Positions 45,566 through 54,068 of a DNA stretch of 64,000 bases are shown one piece after another. This DNA comes from Acinetobacter kanungonis (GTDB lineage: Bacteria > Pseudomonadota > Gammaproteobacteria > Pseudomonadales > Moraxellaceae): positions 1-64,000 of the forward strand of contig NZ_JAACKC010000001.1 in assembly GCF_009939195.1 (NCBI RefSeq), written 5' to 3'. The notes beneath the pieces were generated by a model. That model did no database searches and had not been told where the DNA came from. It saw only the letters and a program-made list of their open reading frames with translations. The position numbers and the translations under genes are program-made. The first letter of the stretch is position 1. Every line of letters starts with the position of its first letter.

Positions 45566-45705
45566 TGGCGTTTAGCAGTTTTAGAATAAAAAACGAGAGA
45601 TGTAGACTCTCATTTAGCATAATCCGTTTGATGTTAATTTTATAAAATCTAAAATTAACGTTACGTTAGCTTTAGAGGGAAGCATTGTCCATTATTTTGG
45701 CTAGG

Positions 45706-45996
45706 ATCACACAACCTAAAGGTAACCAGGACGCAAATAAACTTATTCCGATACATCTATTTAATGCTTTCTAATAATTAAATCCCTATTTCGAATCTCT
45801 TTACGTACGGTCACAGGCTTTGTTCGGTAATCCTTCCTAAAAATAATGAAGAGCTCCATCTACTCATAGCCTCCACAGGCTTGAAGTTTTAGGTAGAATT
45901 ACTTTGAAGGTGAGTGGAAATGTAAAAACATCAACCTGAATGTATCGTCGCTAATCGCGTAAATTTCATATTGGTATAAAGAACATACAAATGCCC
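45706..45996 (+). mobile_element. Heavily decayed internal fragment of the IS903-group element
   Basis: From ACAACCTAAAGGTAACCAGG to CATATTGGTATAAAGAACAT the DNA tracks the transposase gene of the intact element (its 38304-38665 part) with many substitutions, stops and deletions. Neither terminal repeat is left. The remaining 140 bp of the 436-bp gap (45566-45705) hold no recognisable gene. This is the third relic of the same element in the window and marks the boundary between the arsenic/toxin region and the second catabolic region. Confidence 0.7.
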
Positions 45997-46001
45997 TTTA
46001 T

Positions 46002-46907
46002 TCATGAAAGAACAATTTTACTTAAGAAATACTTTAAGATCATATTGTTTGACTTGGTTTTTTTAGTGATTAAGCAAATTTTTGTTGAATAGGTCATCTC
46101 GGATTCTAGTAAAGATACCATTTGAGATTCAGAAACCCATTTTTTAGCATAATGATCAGGAAGAAATCCAAGAAAGTTTCCAGTTAGAATTAAAAAAGCT
46201 ATTCCTTCTCGATCTGTAGCTGATGCTTTGGTATTGAGTAATTGATGTAAATGAATTGCATCGGAAGGGAGATTGTAGTTGGGCATAATTGCCTTGTATT
46301 TCTTTAATTCATTTAAAGATATTAAGTGTTTTTTAGAAAAAAGAGGGTGTTTATTCCCACAGTATAAATAAGAATTTTCTTCATAAAGATCAATATATTC
46401 TAGCCCTTTAAGTGGGGTGACAAAGGGGATTACGCCAATATGAATGCGTCCATCTAACACTTTACTTTCTATGTCTGAGAGGGTACTCATACTGATATTT
46501 ATTTTAACATCAGGATGTTCATTACTTAATTGACGTAAAGCATCAGTAATATGTTCATTAGAAATAGTAACTAAGTTATTGATTATACCTATATTAAATT
46601 CACCTTTGAACTTATTATGGATTTGATTTACCTGAACTCTGAAATCGTCAATCGATGCCAAAAGTACATCTATATACTCTAATAATTCTTGACCTTCTTC
46701 TGTTACAGAAAAACCAGCTCGACCCCTTTGGCATAACCTAAAACCGACTCGCTCCTCTAAGTCACTCATATGTAAGCTGATTGCTGATCGGCTAATACCG
46801 ATTAAACTTTCAGCTGCAGTGAAACTTCCACATTCGCAAACAGTTTTAAAAATTTTTAATAATTTAATGTCTGGATTTGTGACTTGTTGTAATTTTTTCA
46901 CTTTCAT
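46002..46907 (-). CDS. LysR-family regulator, divergent from an aminotransferase
   Basis: A 301-residue LysR-type regulator with N-terminal helix-turn-helix (CECGSFTAAESLIGISRSAI, SLHMSDLEERVG) and a co-inducer-binding domain. It is transcribed away from the aminotransferase at 47006 with a 98-bp shared promoter gap, the classic arrangement for a LysR protein controlling its neighbour. It likely responds to an omega-amino acid or the product aldehyde, which is an inference from position. Confidence 0.87.
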   Translation of the reverse strand: MKVKKLQQVTNPDIKLLKIFKTVCECGSFTAAESLIGISRSAISLHMSDLEERVGFRLCQRGRAGFSVTEEGQELLEYIDVLLASIDDFRVQVNQIHNKFKGEFNIGIINNLVTISNEHITDALRQLSNEHPDVKINISMSTLSDIESKVLDGRIHIGVIPFVTPLKGLEYIDLYEENSYLYCGNKHPLFSKKHLISLNELKKYKAIMPNYNLPSDAIHLHQLLNTKASATDREGIAFLILTGNFLGFLPDHYAKKWVSESQMVSLLESEMTYSTKICLITKKTKSNNMILKYFLSKIVLS

Positions 46908-47005
46908 ATACGTATTTTTTTTTATATCTAAAGTTAAATTAAATTAAATTTATCAAAAGTATGTGAAGCTGTAAATTAAATCTAAATTGATATTTGGATT
47001 GCAGC

Positions 47006-48337
47006 ATGAACCACGCGAATAATATTTCAAACATGAAGCTCGATGCCCATTGGATGCCTTTTACTTCAAATCGGAATTTTAAAAAGGACCCTCGTATTAT
47101 TGTCGGAGCGAAAGGCGCTAATCTAATAGATGATAAGGGCAGAGAAATTTATGACTCTCTCTCAGGCTTATGGACTTGTGGCATTGGACATGGCAATTTA
47201 GAAATTCAAAAAGCAGTCAGTAAACAATTAATTGATTTGGATTATTCACCAGCTTTTCAATTTGGTCATCCCTTATCATTTCAATTAGCCGAAAAAATTA
47301 TTGAACATATGCCTAAAGGGTTGAATCATGTGTTTTTCACTGATTCTGGTTCTGAGTCCGCGGATACTGCCATCAAAATGGCACGTGCTTATTGGAGAAT
47401 TAAAGGACAACCCTCTAAAACTAAATTGATTGGACGTTCACGTGGTTATCATGGAGTCAATATAGGTGGTACAAGCCTTGGTGGAATTGGTGGCAATAGG
47501 AAGCTGTTTGGAGAATTATTAACTGCTGATCACTTACCTCATACTTTGCAAAAAGATCAATGCTTTACAAAAGGTATGGCAGATCAAGGGGGAATTGAGT
47601 TAGCGAACGAAATGCTCAATCTTATTGAACTCCATGATGCATCTAATATTGCCGCAGTGATTGTAGAGCCTGTTTCTGGTTCAGCAGGAGCAATTGTTCC
47701 TCCTGTTGGATATTTGAAACGTTTAAGAGAAATTTGTGATCAGTACAATATTTTACTGATCTTTGATGAAGTGATTACTGCATTTGGTCGAATGGGACGT
47801 TGGACGGGCGCTGAATATTTTGGTGTAACTCCTGATATTTTAAATTTTGCGAAACAAATTACAAATGGGGCAATTCCTTTGGGTGGGGTCGTTGCGAGCA
47901 GTGAAATTTATAATACTTTTATGGAACAAGACCTTCCCGAGCATATGGTTGAATTTCCACATGGTTATACTTATTCAGCACATCCTGTTGCTTGTGCTGC
48001 AGGTCTCGCGACCTTGGCAGAAATTAAAAATCGCCAATTAATTGAAAGTTCAGCTGAATTAGCCCTACATTTTGAAAATTTATTGCATGAATTGAAAGGC
48101 TCACCTCACATTATAGATATTCGTAATTGCGGTCTAATTGGTGCAATACAGCTAGCAGCAAGAGATTCAGATAGTTCAATACGACCCTTTGAATTGGGGA
48201 TGCAATTATGGAAAAAGGGTTTTTATGTCCGCTTTGGTGCAGATACGCTTCAGTTTGGCCCTATGTTTAATTCAGAGCGTGATGATTTAGAACGGTTATT
48301 TAATGCTGTTGGAGATTGTTTATATTCTGTTCGGTAA
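47006..48337 (+). CDS. Omega-amino acid (beta-alanine):pyruvate aminotransferase
   Basis: A 443-residue class III PLP enzyme close to beta-alanine:pyruvate transaminases. The opening MKLDAHWMPFTSNRNFKKDP with GLWTCGIGHG is typical of that group. PLP contacts are FTDSGSESADTAIKMAR, the aspartate in LLIFDEVITAFGRMG and the Schiff-base lysine K283 (NFAKQITNGAIPLGG). It would make malonate semialdehyde from beta-alanine, which the CoA-acylating dehydrogenase at 54906 could convert to acetyl-CoA. I start it at ATG 47006 rather than the TTG four codons earlier. Confidence 0.85.
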   Translation: MNHANNISNMKLDAHWMPFTSNRNFKKDPRIIVGAKGANLIDDKGREIYDSLSGLWTCGIGHGNLEIQKAVSKQLIDLDYSPAFQFGHPLSFQLAEKIIEHMPKGLNHVFFTDSGSESADTAIKMARAYWRIKGQPSKTKLIGRSRGYHGVNIGGTSLGGIGGNRKLFGELLTADHLPHTLQKDQCFTKGMADQGGIELANEMLNLIELHDASNIAAVIVEPVSGSAGAIVPPVGYLKRLREICDQYNILLIFDEVITAFGRMGRWTGAEYFGVTPDILNFAKQITNGAIPLGGVVASSEIYNTFMEQDLPEHMVEFPHGYTYSAHPVACAAGLATLAEIKNRQLIESSAELALHFENLLHELKGSPHIIDIRNCGLIGAIQLAARDSDSSIRPFELGMQLWKKGFYVRFGADTLQFGPMFNSERDDLERLFNAVGDCLYSVR

Positions 48338-48381
48338 TTCTAATTGGTATGAATGCAACTGTTAAATCATTTTACAAATTT

Positions 48382-48411
48382 AAATCTCAAGCTGAAAACA
48401 GCTTGAGATTT
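48382..48411. terminator. Hairpin between converging genes
   Basis: AAATCTCAAGCTG and CAGCTTGAGATTT pair perfectly (13 bp, loop AAAA), flanked by A/T-rich DNA. It serves the aminotransferase on the plus strand and the LysR gene on the minus strand. Confidence 0.75.
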
Positions 48412-48492
48412 ATCAATTTACTCAACACAATAAAAAATTGAAAAGTGTTTGAAGCTAATACCTTAACACTTTATATAGGTGATTATTACCCT

Positions 48493-49377
48493 TTATTCTA
48501 CTTGGGATAACAACCAATTATAGACTATAGCTAGTGCATCAGATTTTTCAGGCCGACGAGGTGTCACTAAATAAAATCCTGTATCCGTAACAATTTCCTT
48601 TTCAAATACTTTAATGAGTTTTCCTGTTTCTAGGTCTGAAGTTACGAAAATAGGATTGGTAAGCGTAATTCCTTGACCCGCAATCGCTGCGTCTATTGCC
48701 AGTAGTGTTTGATTAAAGCGTATATTTTTAAATAGATTTTGATTATTTAATAAAGGGATGGTTTCTAAAAAAAAATGCCAAAGATTGTTTGCATCGTGCA
48801 GTAATGTGTACTGCTGTAATTCTTCAAGTGCCAGTGGTCTTTTATCAGCAGGGATTAAATTTGGGTTGGCTACTGCAATAAAAGAATCTTTTAACAGTAA
48901 CTGTGTGTTCAAACCAGCTCCAGAAGGAGGTTTCCCATACCGAATAGCGATATCCACGGCATCATTCTGAAAATGAGACAGTCTTTCTGTCGCTAAAATC
49001 TGTAAATCAATATCTGGGTACTGCTGTGTAAAATTATTCAGTCTTGGAATTAACCATTTCGATGCAAATGTTGGAGTTACGCTAATCGTTATGTGATTTG
49101 ATTGATGTCGAAAAGATTGGGTAGCTTCATAGATTAAATTAAAAGCCTGACCAATACTTTGCGCATAGTTCCGACCATTCATCGTTAAAATAATCCCTTT
49201 AGGGTGGCGTTCAAATAATTTTGAACCCAGCTCATCTTCTAGACTTCTAATTTGCTGAGCAATAGCACTTTGAGTGACGTGCAATTCCTCCGCAGCTAAT
49301 TTGAAATTTAGATGTCTACTTGCAGCTTCAAATGCTTTTAAAGCATTCAGTGAAGGTAATCTATTAAGTTGCTTCAT
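48493..49377 (-). CDS. LysR-family regulator, GcvA type
   Basis: A 294-residue regulator with the GcvA-type start RLPSLNALKAFEAASRHLNF, HTH (VTQSAIAQQIRSLEDELG) and ligand domain (ISVTPTFASKWLIPRLNNF). It diverges from the SDR gene at 49498 across a 120-bp gap, so that SDR and the MFS transporter after it are the likely targets. Its ligand is unknown. It is a different subgroup from the LysR at 46002. Confidence 0.87.
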   Translation of the reverse strand: MKQLNRLPSLNALKAFEAASRHLNFKLAAEELHVTQSAIAQQIRSLEDELGSKLFERHPKGIILTMNGRNYAQSIGQAFNLIYEATQSFRHQSNHITISVTPTFASKWLIPRLNNFTQQYPDIDLQILATERLSHFQNDAVDIAIRYGKPPSGAGLNTQLLLKDSFIAVANPNLIPADKRPLALEELQQYTLLHDANNLWHFFLETIPLLNNQNLFKNIRFNQTLLAIDAAIAGQGITLTNPIFVTSDLETGKLIKVFEKEIVTDTGFYLVTPRRPEKSDALAIVYNWLLSQVE

Positions 49378-49497
49378 GCTGTAGTTTTTCTACACCAAAT
49401 GAGGAGAAAAGATTAAGCCGGCTGCACAAGCTCCTATGCTAATCTGACTTTAATGTCTGAGTTCTAATGAACTCTTCTATTATTGAGGATAGCATAG

Positions 49498-50202
49498 ATG
49501 ACTGTAGAAAAAGTAGCACTAATCATGGCAGGTGGCAGTGGTATGGGAGCTGCTGCTGCACGAAAATTGCATCAAGAAGGCTATCATATCGGTATTCTTT
49601 CATCTTCTGGAAAAGGTGAGCAAATTGCAAAAGAATTAGATGGCATTGGTGTGACAGGTACAAATCAATCTCCTCAGGATATTCAAAATCTTGTTGAACA
49701 AGCATATGAAAAATGGGGGCGGGTAGATGTACTGGTCAATAGTGCAGGACATGGACCACGAGCTCCGATTTTAGAGATCACAGATGAGCAATGGCATTTA
49801 GGCTTAGACACCTATTTATTAAATGTTATTCGTGCCACTCGACTGGTTACACCAATTATGGAAAAACAGAATGCTGGTGTAATTATTAATATTTCTAGTG
49901 CTTGGACATTTGAACCCAGTGAGATGTTTCCAACCTCAGCAGTTTTTCGCGCAGGCCTTGCTTCATTTACTAAAATTTTCGTGGACAAGTATTCTGCGAA
50001 TAATATACGCATGAATAATATTCTTCCTGGGTGGATTGATAGTTTGCCTGAAACGGAAGAGAGAAGAAATTCTGTACCACTGCAAAGATATGGTACGAGC
50101 GAGGAAATCGCGTCAACAATCAGTTTCCTAGCTTCTGATGGGGCAGCATATATTACGGGGCAAAATATTCGTGTAGATGGTGGTATTACACGTTCAGTCT
50201 AA
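49498..50202 (+). CDS. SDR-family protein with non-canonical active site
   Basis: A 234-residue Rossmann-fold protein of the short-chain dehydrogenase/reductase family, with cofactor loop MAGGSGMGAAAARKL and NSAG in place of the usual NNAG. Aligning SAVFRAGLASFTK to the usual YxxxKAGLxxFTK puts serine S147 and arginine R151 where the catalytic tyrosine and lysine belong. S134 (NISSAW) is kept. The enzyme may use a different chemistry or act as a non-enzymatic partner. The rest of the fold (NNILPGWIDS) is normal. It is divergent from the GcvA-type LysR gene and followed by a terminator and an MFS gene. Confidence 0.85.
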   Translation: MTVEKVALIMAGGSGMGAAAARKLHQEGYHIGILSSSGKGEQIAKELDGIGVTGTNQSPQDIQNLVEQAYEKWGRVDVLVNSAGHGPRAPILEITDEQWHLGLDTYLLNVIRATRLVTPIMEKQNAGVIINISSAWTFEPSEMFPTSAVFRAGLASFTKIFVDKYSANNIRMNNILPGWIDSLPETEERRNSVPLQRYGTSEEIASTISFLASDGAAYITGQNIRVDGGITRSV

Positions 50203-50227
50203 CCTTGTTTCATCACATCAATTGGTT

Positions 50228-50258
50228 AAGCCTCGTAATTTAATTTACGAGGCTTTTT
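50228..50258. terminator. Terminator/attenuator between the SDR and MFS genes
   Basis: AAGCCTCGTAA and TTACGAGGCTTTTT form a strong stem, only 16 bp before the MFS start on the same strand. It may end the SDR transcript or attenuate read-through. Confidence 0.75.
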
Positions 50259-50273
50259 AAGTGAGTAAAAAAG

Positions 50274-51479
50274 ATGGCAGCATTGATTCTAGGGAAATCG
50301 TCTAAATTAGATGTGACAAGGAAAATCATCTCAGTTGTTATTTTTACAGCTTTTTCATATTTATCGGTTGGATTGCCTTTAGCAGTTTTACCCAACTTTA
50401 TTGTAAATGAACTGAAATTTACTCCATTTATAGTTGGTTTGATTATCAGTCTACCTTATTTGACCACGTTGTTTACTCGCCCTACTGCTGGAAAGCTCGT
50501 CGATATAAAAGGCTCAAGATATGTCGTTCTTCTAGGTTTAATTTGTTGTGGCTTAAGTGGAGTGTTCGCATTTTTTGCATTATGGGGAGATGAGTATCCT
50601 ATTTTATGTCTATCATTACTCGTTATTTCTAGATTATTTTTAGGATGTAGTGAGAGTTTTTGTAGTACAGGAGCAACATTGTGGGGAATCCAATTAGTTG
50701 GACAGCAAGAAACTTCACGGGTAATTTCATGGAATGGTGCGGCAACCTATTTATCAATGGCAATTGGTGCTCCCTTGGGAGTATTTTTTAATGCTCAATT
50801 TGGAATTTTTGGTTTTGCAGTTTTCACAGTAATTCTTGCAGTTATTGGGTTATCTCTGGCTTATCGAAAACCGGGTATACGGACTGGAAATGTAAGACCT
50901 GAAGGGCTGCCAATGATTACAGTATTATCAAGAGTATGGGTATTCGGTTTAGGTCAGGCTTTAGGTACCTTAGGTTTTGGAGTGCTTTCTACTTTTGTTG
51001 CATTATTCTTCTTGGAGAAGGGCTGGGATAATGCAGCGATTGCTCTCACTTTATTTAGTGTTGGTTTTGTTGGCGCACGATTTATTTTTTCTAATACCAT
51101 TGAGCATTTTGGTGGGAAAAGAGTTGCACTATGGTGCTTTTTAATTGAAGCCTTAGGATTACTCATTATATGGCAATCAGAGGATCGAATCATTGCTTAT
51201 ATTGGAGCATTTTTTGTAGGAGTTGGTTTCTCTATGGTTTTTCCTGCTTTGGGTGTGGAAGCCATGAAAAAGTTTAGTGATGAAAATAAGGGCGTTGCCT
51301 TAGGTGTGTTCACAGCATTTTTTGATATTGCATTGCTATTCATTGGTCCAATAGCTGGAGTTCTGATTCCTATTATTTCGGTGCAGGACTTATATGGGGT
51401 GATGGGAGGTGTGACTTTAGTATCAATTCTTATACTCTATTTCTTATTTAACAGAGAAAATAATAAGAACTACGAATAA
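50274..51479 (+). CDS. Major facilitator superfamily transporter
   Basis: A 401-residue inner-membrane carrier with about twelve helices (for example VIFTAFSYLSVGLPLAVLP, LGVFTAFFDIALLFIGPIAG). The loop between helices 2 and 3, GKLVDIKGSRYVVLLG, is the MFS motif A. It resembles drug:H+ or metabolite exporters of the YfcJ/YhhS type. The substrate is unclear. Position after the SDR gene suggests either uptake or export of a catabolic compound. A convergent terminator follows. Confidence 0.85.
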   Translation: MAALILGKSSKLDVTRKIISVVIFTAFSYLSVGLPLAVLPNFIVNELKFTPFIVGLIISLPYLTTLFTRPTAGKLVDIKGSRYVVLLGLICCGLSGVFAFFALWGDEYPILCLSLLVISRLFLGCSESFCSTGATLWGIQLVGQQETSRVISWNGAATYLSMAIGAPLGVFFNAQFGIFGFAVFTVILAVIGLSLAYRKPGIRTGNVRPEGLPMITVLSRVWVFGLGQALGTLGFGVLSTFVALFFLEKGWDNAAIALTLFSVGFVGARFIFSNTIEHFGGKRVALWCFLIEALGLLIIWQSEDRIIAYIGAFFVGVGFSMVFPALGVEAMKKFSDENKGVALGVFTAFFDIALLFIGPIAGVLIPIISVQDLYGVMGGVTLVSILILYFLFNRENNKNYE

Positions 51480-51500
51480 GTACATTGAATGATATGACAA

Positions 51501-51534
51501 GAGTATTGTGTTTAAACCACAATACTCTTTTTTT
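51501..51534. terminator. Bidirectional terminator between converging MFS and SDR genes
   Basis: GAGTATTGTG and CACAATACTC form a perfect 10-bp stem, 7-nt loop, followed by seven T residues. It ends both the MFS and the SDR operons. Confidence 0.85.
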
Positions 51535-51537
51535 AAC

Positions 51538-52299
51538 TTAACGAACGTAATCCGCACCAGTAATGTCGATGGTTGCACCCGTTGTATGGCGTGCACGACC
51601 TGTTGCCAAGAAAGCGACCATTTCAGCAACATCGCTTGCAGGGGTGACCTCACCTAACGGTAAATTAGCCAATACTGATGGTTCAATAGCACCATCAGCT
51701 AAATCTGTTGCGACCCATCCAGGAGCAATTGCATAAGCAAGAATATTATCACGACCATATCCTCGGGCAATACCCTTAGTTAAAGCTAATAATCCACCTT
51801 TTGCTGCACCATATGCGAGATGTTCAGCATCATCGCCACGGTGTGCTGAACGGCTGGTAATATTTATAATAATACCACCTTGATGTTCCTTAAAATGTAA
51901 TAAAGCTAATCGACAAAGTTCTGCTGGAGCCGTTAGATTAATTGCCATATTGCTTTCCCAGCCATCACGCCATGATTTGGCAGATGAGATATCTGACGAT
52001 AACCATGCTCCTGCATTATTGACCAGAACATCAATATGACCGTAAGCAGCAACTGCTTCATTCCACAAAAGTTCAACAGCATCAGCACTACCTAAGTCAC
52101 CTAAGACTAAGTGCGCACGTTCTCCTAATTGGTTTAAAACTTCTTGTAACGCAGGTGTAGAACTACGGGCATGCATTACAACTTGTGCACCACGTTGATG
52201 TAAAAGCTTTGCTGTAGCAAGTCCGATTCCTCTTGAACTGCCAGTGATAAAAATAGTTTTACCCATTAAATCATTAATGAAAGTATTGATAGTTGTCAT
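51538..52299 (-). CDS. Short-chain dehydrogenase/reductase
   Basis: A 253-residue SDR with a complete set of motifs: cofactor loop TGSSRGIGLATAK, NNAG (VLVNNAGAW), catalytic serine in NITSRSAHRGDD and YGAAK. It belongs to the FabG-like classical type that oxidises alcohols or reduces ketones with NAD(P). It is the second gene of a two-SDR operon starting at 53065; AAGGAAG precedes its ATG and only 10 bases separate the genes. Its close relative at 53278 shares the same layout (NIASRAAQRG, SIARSFAKDGV), so duplication is likely. The substrate is unknown; a hydroxy-acid fits the region. Confidence 0.87.
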   Translation of the reverse strand: MTTINTFINDLMGKTIFITGSSRGIGLATAKLLHQRGAQVVMHARSSTPALQEVLNQLGERAHLVLGDLGSADAVELLWNEAVAAYGHIDVLVNNAGAWLSSDISSAKSWRDGWESNMAINLTAPAELCRLALLHFKEHQGGIIINITSRSAHRGDDAEHLAYGAAKGGLLALTKGIARGYGRDNILAYAIAPGWVATDLADGAIEPSVLANLPLGEVTPASDVAEMVAFLATGRARHTTGATIDITGADYVR

Positions 52300-52309
52300 A
52301 AATCTTCCT

Positions 52310-53065
52310 TTAAGCTACAGCTTGAGCACCAGTAATTTCGATACATGCACCACAGGTAAATTCTGCTTCCTTTGAAGCTAAGAATGCAATTAATGCAGCA
52401 ACTTCTTCAGGTTTACCAATACGACCGAAAGGAACCATCGCATCTAAATCAGCAATAGTTTTACCTTTTTCAGCAATCCCTTTTTCTAACATTGGGGTAT
52501 GAATCTCACCTGGACAAACAGCGTTCACTCGGACTTTATTGGGTGCATAATCACGCGCTAAACTCTTTGTGAAAGCAACGACCGCAGCTTTACTCACGTT
52601 ATAAGCGATGTGACCAGGGGCAGGGGTTAAACCCCATTGCGATGCAGTGTTTACAATAGCACCACCACCTGCTGCAATCATTTTGGGTAAAACCGCTTGG
52701 CATAAATGAAACAGAGCATTGACATTAACTGTCAAACTTAACTGCCAATCAGACTCAGATGTGTTGAGTAAGTCACCACGTCGCATAGCACCTGCATTAT
52801 TAACAAGTACATCAATATGCCCATATTTGGCTTCTACTTGTGCAATAGCATTGTGACAAGCTTTTCCATCAGTTAAGTCAAATACTAGGCTTTCAGCTTT
52901 TCCACCTGCACTGAGAATATCATTTACAGTTTGTTCTGCTGTTGTTGTGACCGCATCCGCTACAATGACATTTGCACCTTCGGTTGCAAAACGTTTTGCT
53001 GTGGCTGAACCAATGCCACCACCAGCACCTGTTATTAATACTGTTTTTCCTACAAATCGAGCCAT
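52310..53065 (-). CDS. Short-chain dehydrogenase/reductase, first gene of the palindrome-controlled pair
   Basis: A 251-residue classical SDR: TGAGGGIGSATAKRF, NNAG, catalytic serine region NTASQWGLTPAPGH and YNVSK, then VNAVCPGEIHTPM. It is FabG-like in sequence. Its start is preceded by AAGG and, about 28-79 bp upstream, by the perfect 52-bp palindrome that overlaps the promoter. It leads the operon with the SDR at 51538. The order of two different SDRs under one regulated promoter suggests successive oxidation of an alcohol or sugar acid. Substrate not identifiable. Confidence 0.87.
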   Translation of the reverse strand: MARFVGKTVLITGAGGGIGSATAKRFATEGANVIVADAVTTTAEQTVNDILSAGGKAESLVFDLTDGKACHNAIAQVEAKYGHIDVLVNNAGAMRRGDLLNTSESDWQLSLTVNVNALFHLCQAVLPKMIAAGGGAIVNTASQWGLTPAPGHIAYNVSKAAVVAFTKSLARDYAPNKVRVNAVCPGEIHTPMLEKGIAEKGKTIADLDAMVPFGRIGKPEEVAALIAFLASKEAEFTCGACIEITGAQAVA

Positions 53066-53092
53066 TCTATTACCTTATCCCTATAATTAATT

Positions 53093-53156
53093 AAGTCCAC
53101 ATGTACATTGCATACATATATGTATGCAATGTACATGTGGACTTTTCTAGTGTCAA
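53093..53156 (-). promoter_or_regulatory. Perfect 52-bp palindrome covering the promoter of the SDR pair
   Basis: Bases 53093-53144 equal their own reverse complement exactly (26 bp per arm). Each half contains TGTATGCAAT, the half-site seen at 57903 and 58239. On the minus strand a -35 TTGACA (53151-53156) and -10 TACATT (53128-53133) with a 17-bp spacer overlap it, so a bound protein would block RNA polymerase. Any transcript starting in it would carry part of a long hairpin. It is likely a GntR-family operator, and it is far longer than needed for one dimer. Confidence 0.75.
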
Positions 53157-53277
53157 TTGTCAAAGTGATGAAGTATTTTTATGCTTTACTTTTTAAGCAT
53201 AAATATTTCGATTCAATTGAATTAAAAGCTATTTAACTTAAGTGTATTACTTGATTTTTGGCAAAACTGATATTGAA

Positions 53278-54036
53278 TTAACGGATATAGCTACCACCAT
53301 TGATATCTATAGTGGAACCATTTAACGATAATTGGGATGGTCTAAGTAAGAAAGAAACGAGTTCTGCTAATTCTTCAGATTTAACCAATTCACCAACGGG
53401 TATTTCGCTCATTGCTGCTTGTTGTGCACTATTGGAAATTGCATTTTCGGACAGTTCAGATTCAACCCAACCCGGTGCAATGGCTACAGCCGTAACTCCA
53501 TCTTTTGCAAAAGAACGTGCAATTGACTTAGTTAAATTAATTAATGCTGCTTTACTACAGCCATAAGGTAATGCTTCAGCAACGTAACCACGTTGTGCAG
53601 CTCGACTGGCAATATTAATAATCCGACCACCACCATTTAATTTAAAATGAGCAATCGCATTTTTAGAAAGATCTGCTGCAGAAAAGAAATTAATTTGAAA
53701 CTCTTTTTTCCACACAGACTGCCATAACTCAGGCTCTGAATGAATATCAATTTCAGTTCGGATACTTGCGCCATTTACAACGGCATGAATTTCTTGAGCT
53801 ACTTGAATAGCACTATCCCATAAAGTGAAGGCAGAATCAGGAATGGATAAATCTGCTTGAATGATCCAACCATGATTATTAATTTCAGAGAGTAGTGCTT
53901 CAGCTGATTTTCTATCATTTTCATATTGAATAATCACTTTAGCACCATCATTCGATAGTTTTTTTACAATTGCTTTTCCTATGCCATGTGATGACCCAGT
54001 GACAAGTATGGTTTTATTTTTAAGTGGTTGTTGCAT
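53278..54036 (-). CDS. Short-chain dehydrogenase/reductase, altered NNAG loop
   Basis: A 252-residue SDR with TGSSHGIGKAIVKKL, catalytic serine region NIASRAAQRGYVAE and YGCSK. The usual NNAG is VVNGASIRTE, a variant in the cofactor-binding strand. It is similar to the SDR at 51538. ATG 54036 (MQQPLKNK) has AAGGAA 7 nt before it; an upstream in-frame start is less likely. It lies 33 bp after the AraC gene stop on the same strand, so it may be under AraC control. Substrate unknown. Confidence 0.85.
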   Translation of the reverse strand: MQQPLKNKTILVTGSSHGIGKAIVKKLSNDGAKVIIQYENDRKSAEALLSEINNHGWIIQADLSIPDSAFTLWDSAIQVAQEIHAVVNGASIRTEIDIHSEPELWQSVWKKEFQINFFSAADLSKNAIAHFKLNGGGRIINIASRAAQRGYVAEALPYGCSKAALINLTKSIARSFAKDGVTAVAIAPGWVESELSENAISNSAQQAAMSEIPVGELVKSEELAELVSFLLRPSQLSLNGSTIDINGGSYIR

Positions 54037-54068
54037 CGTATTTTCCTTCACTTGGTTTTAATTTGAAA

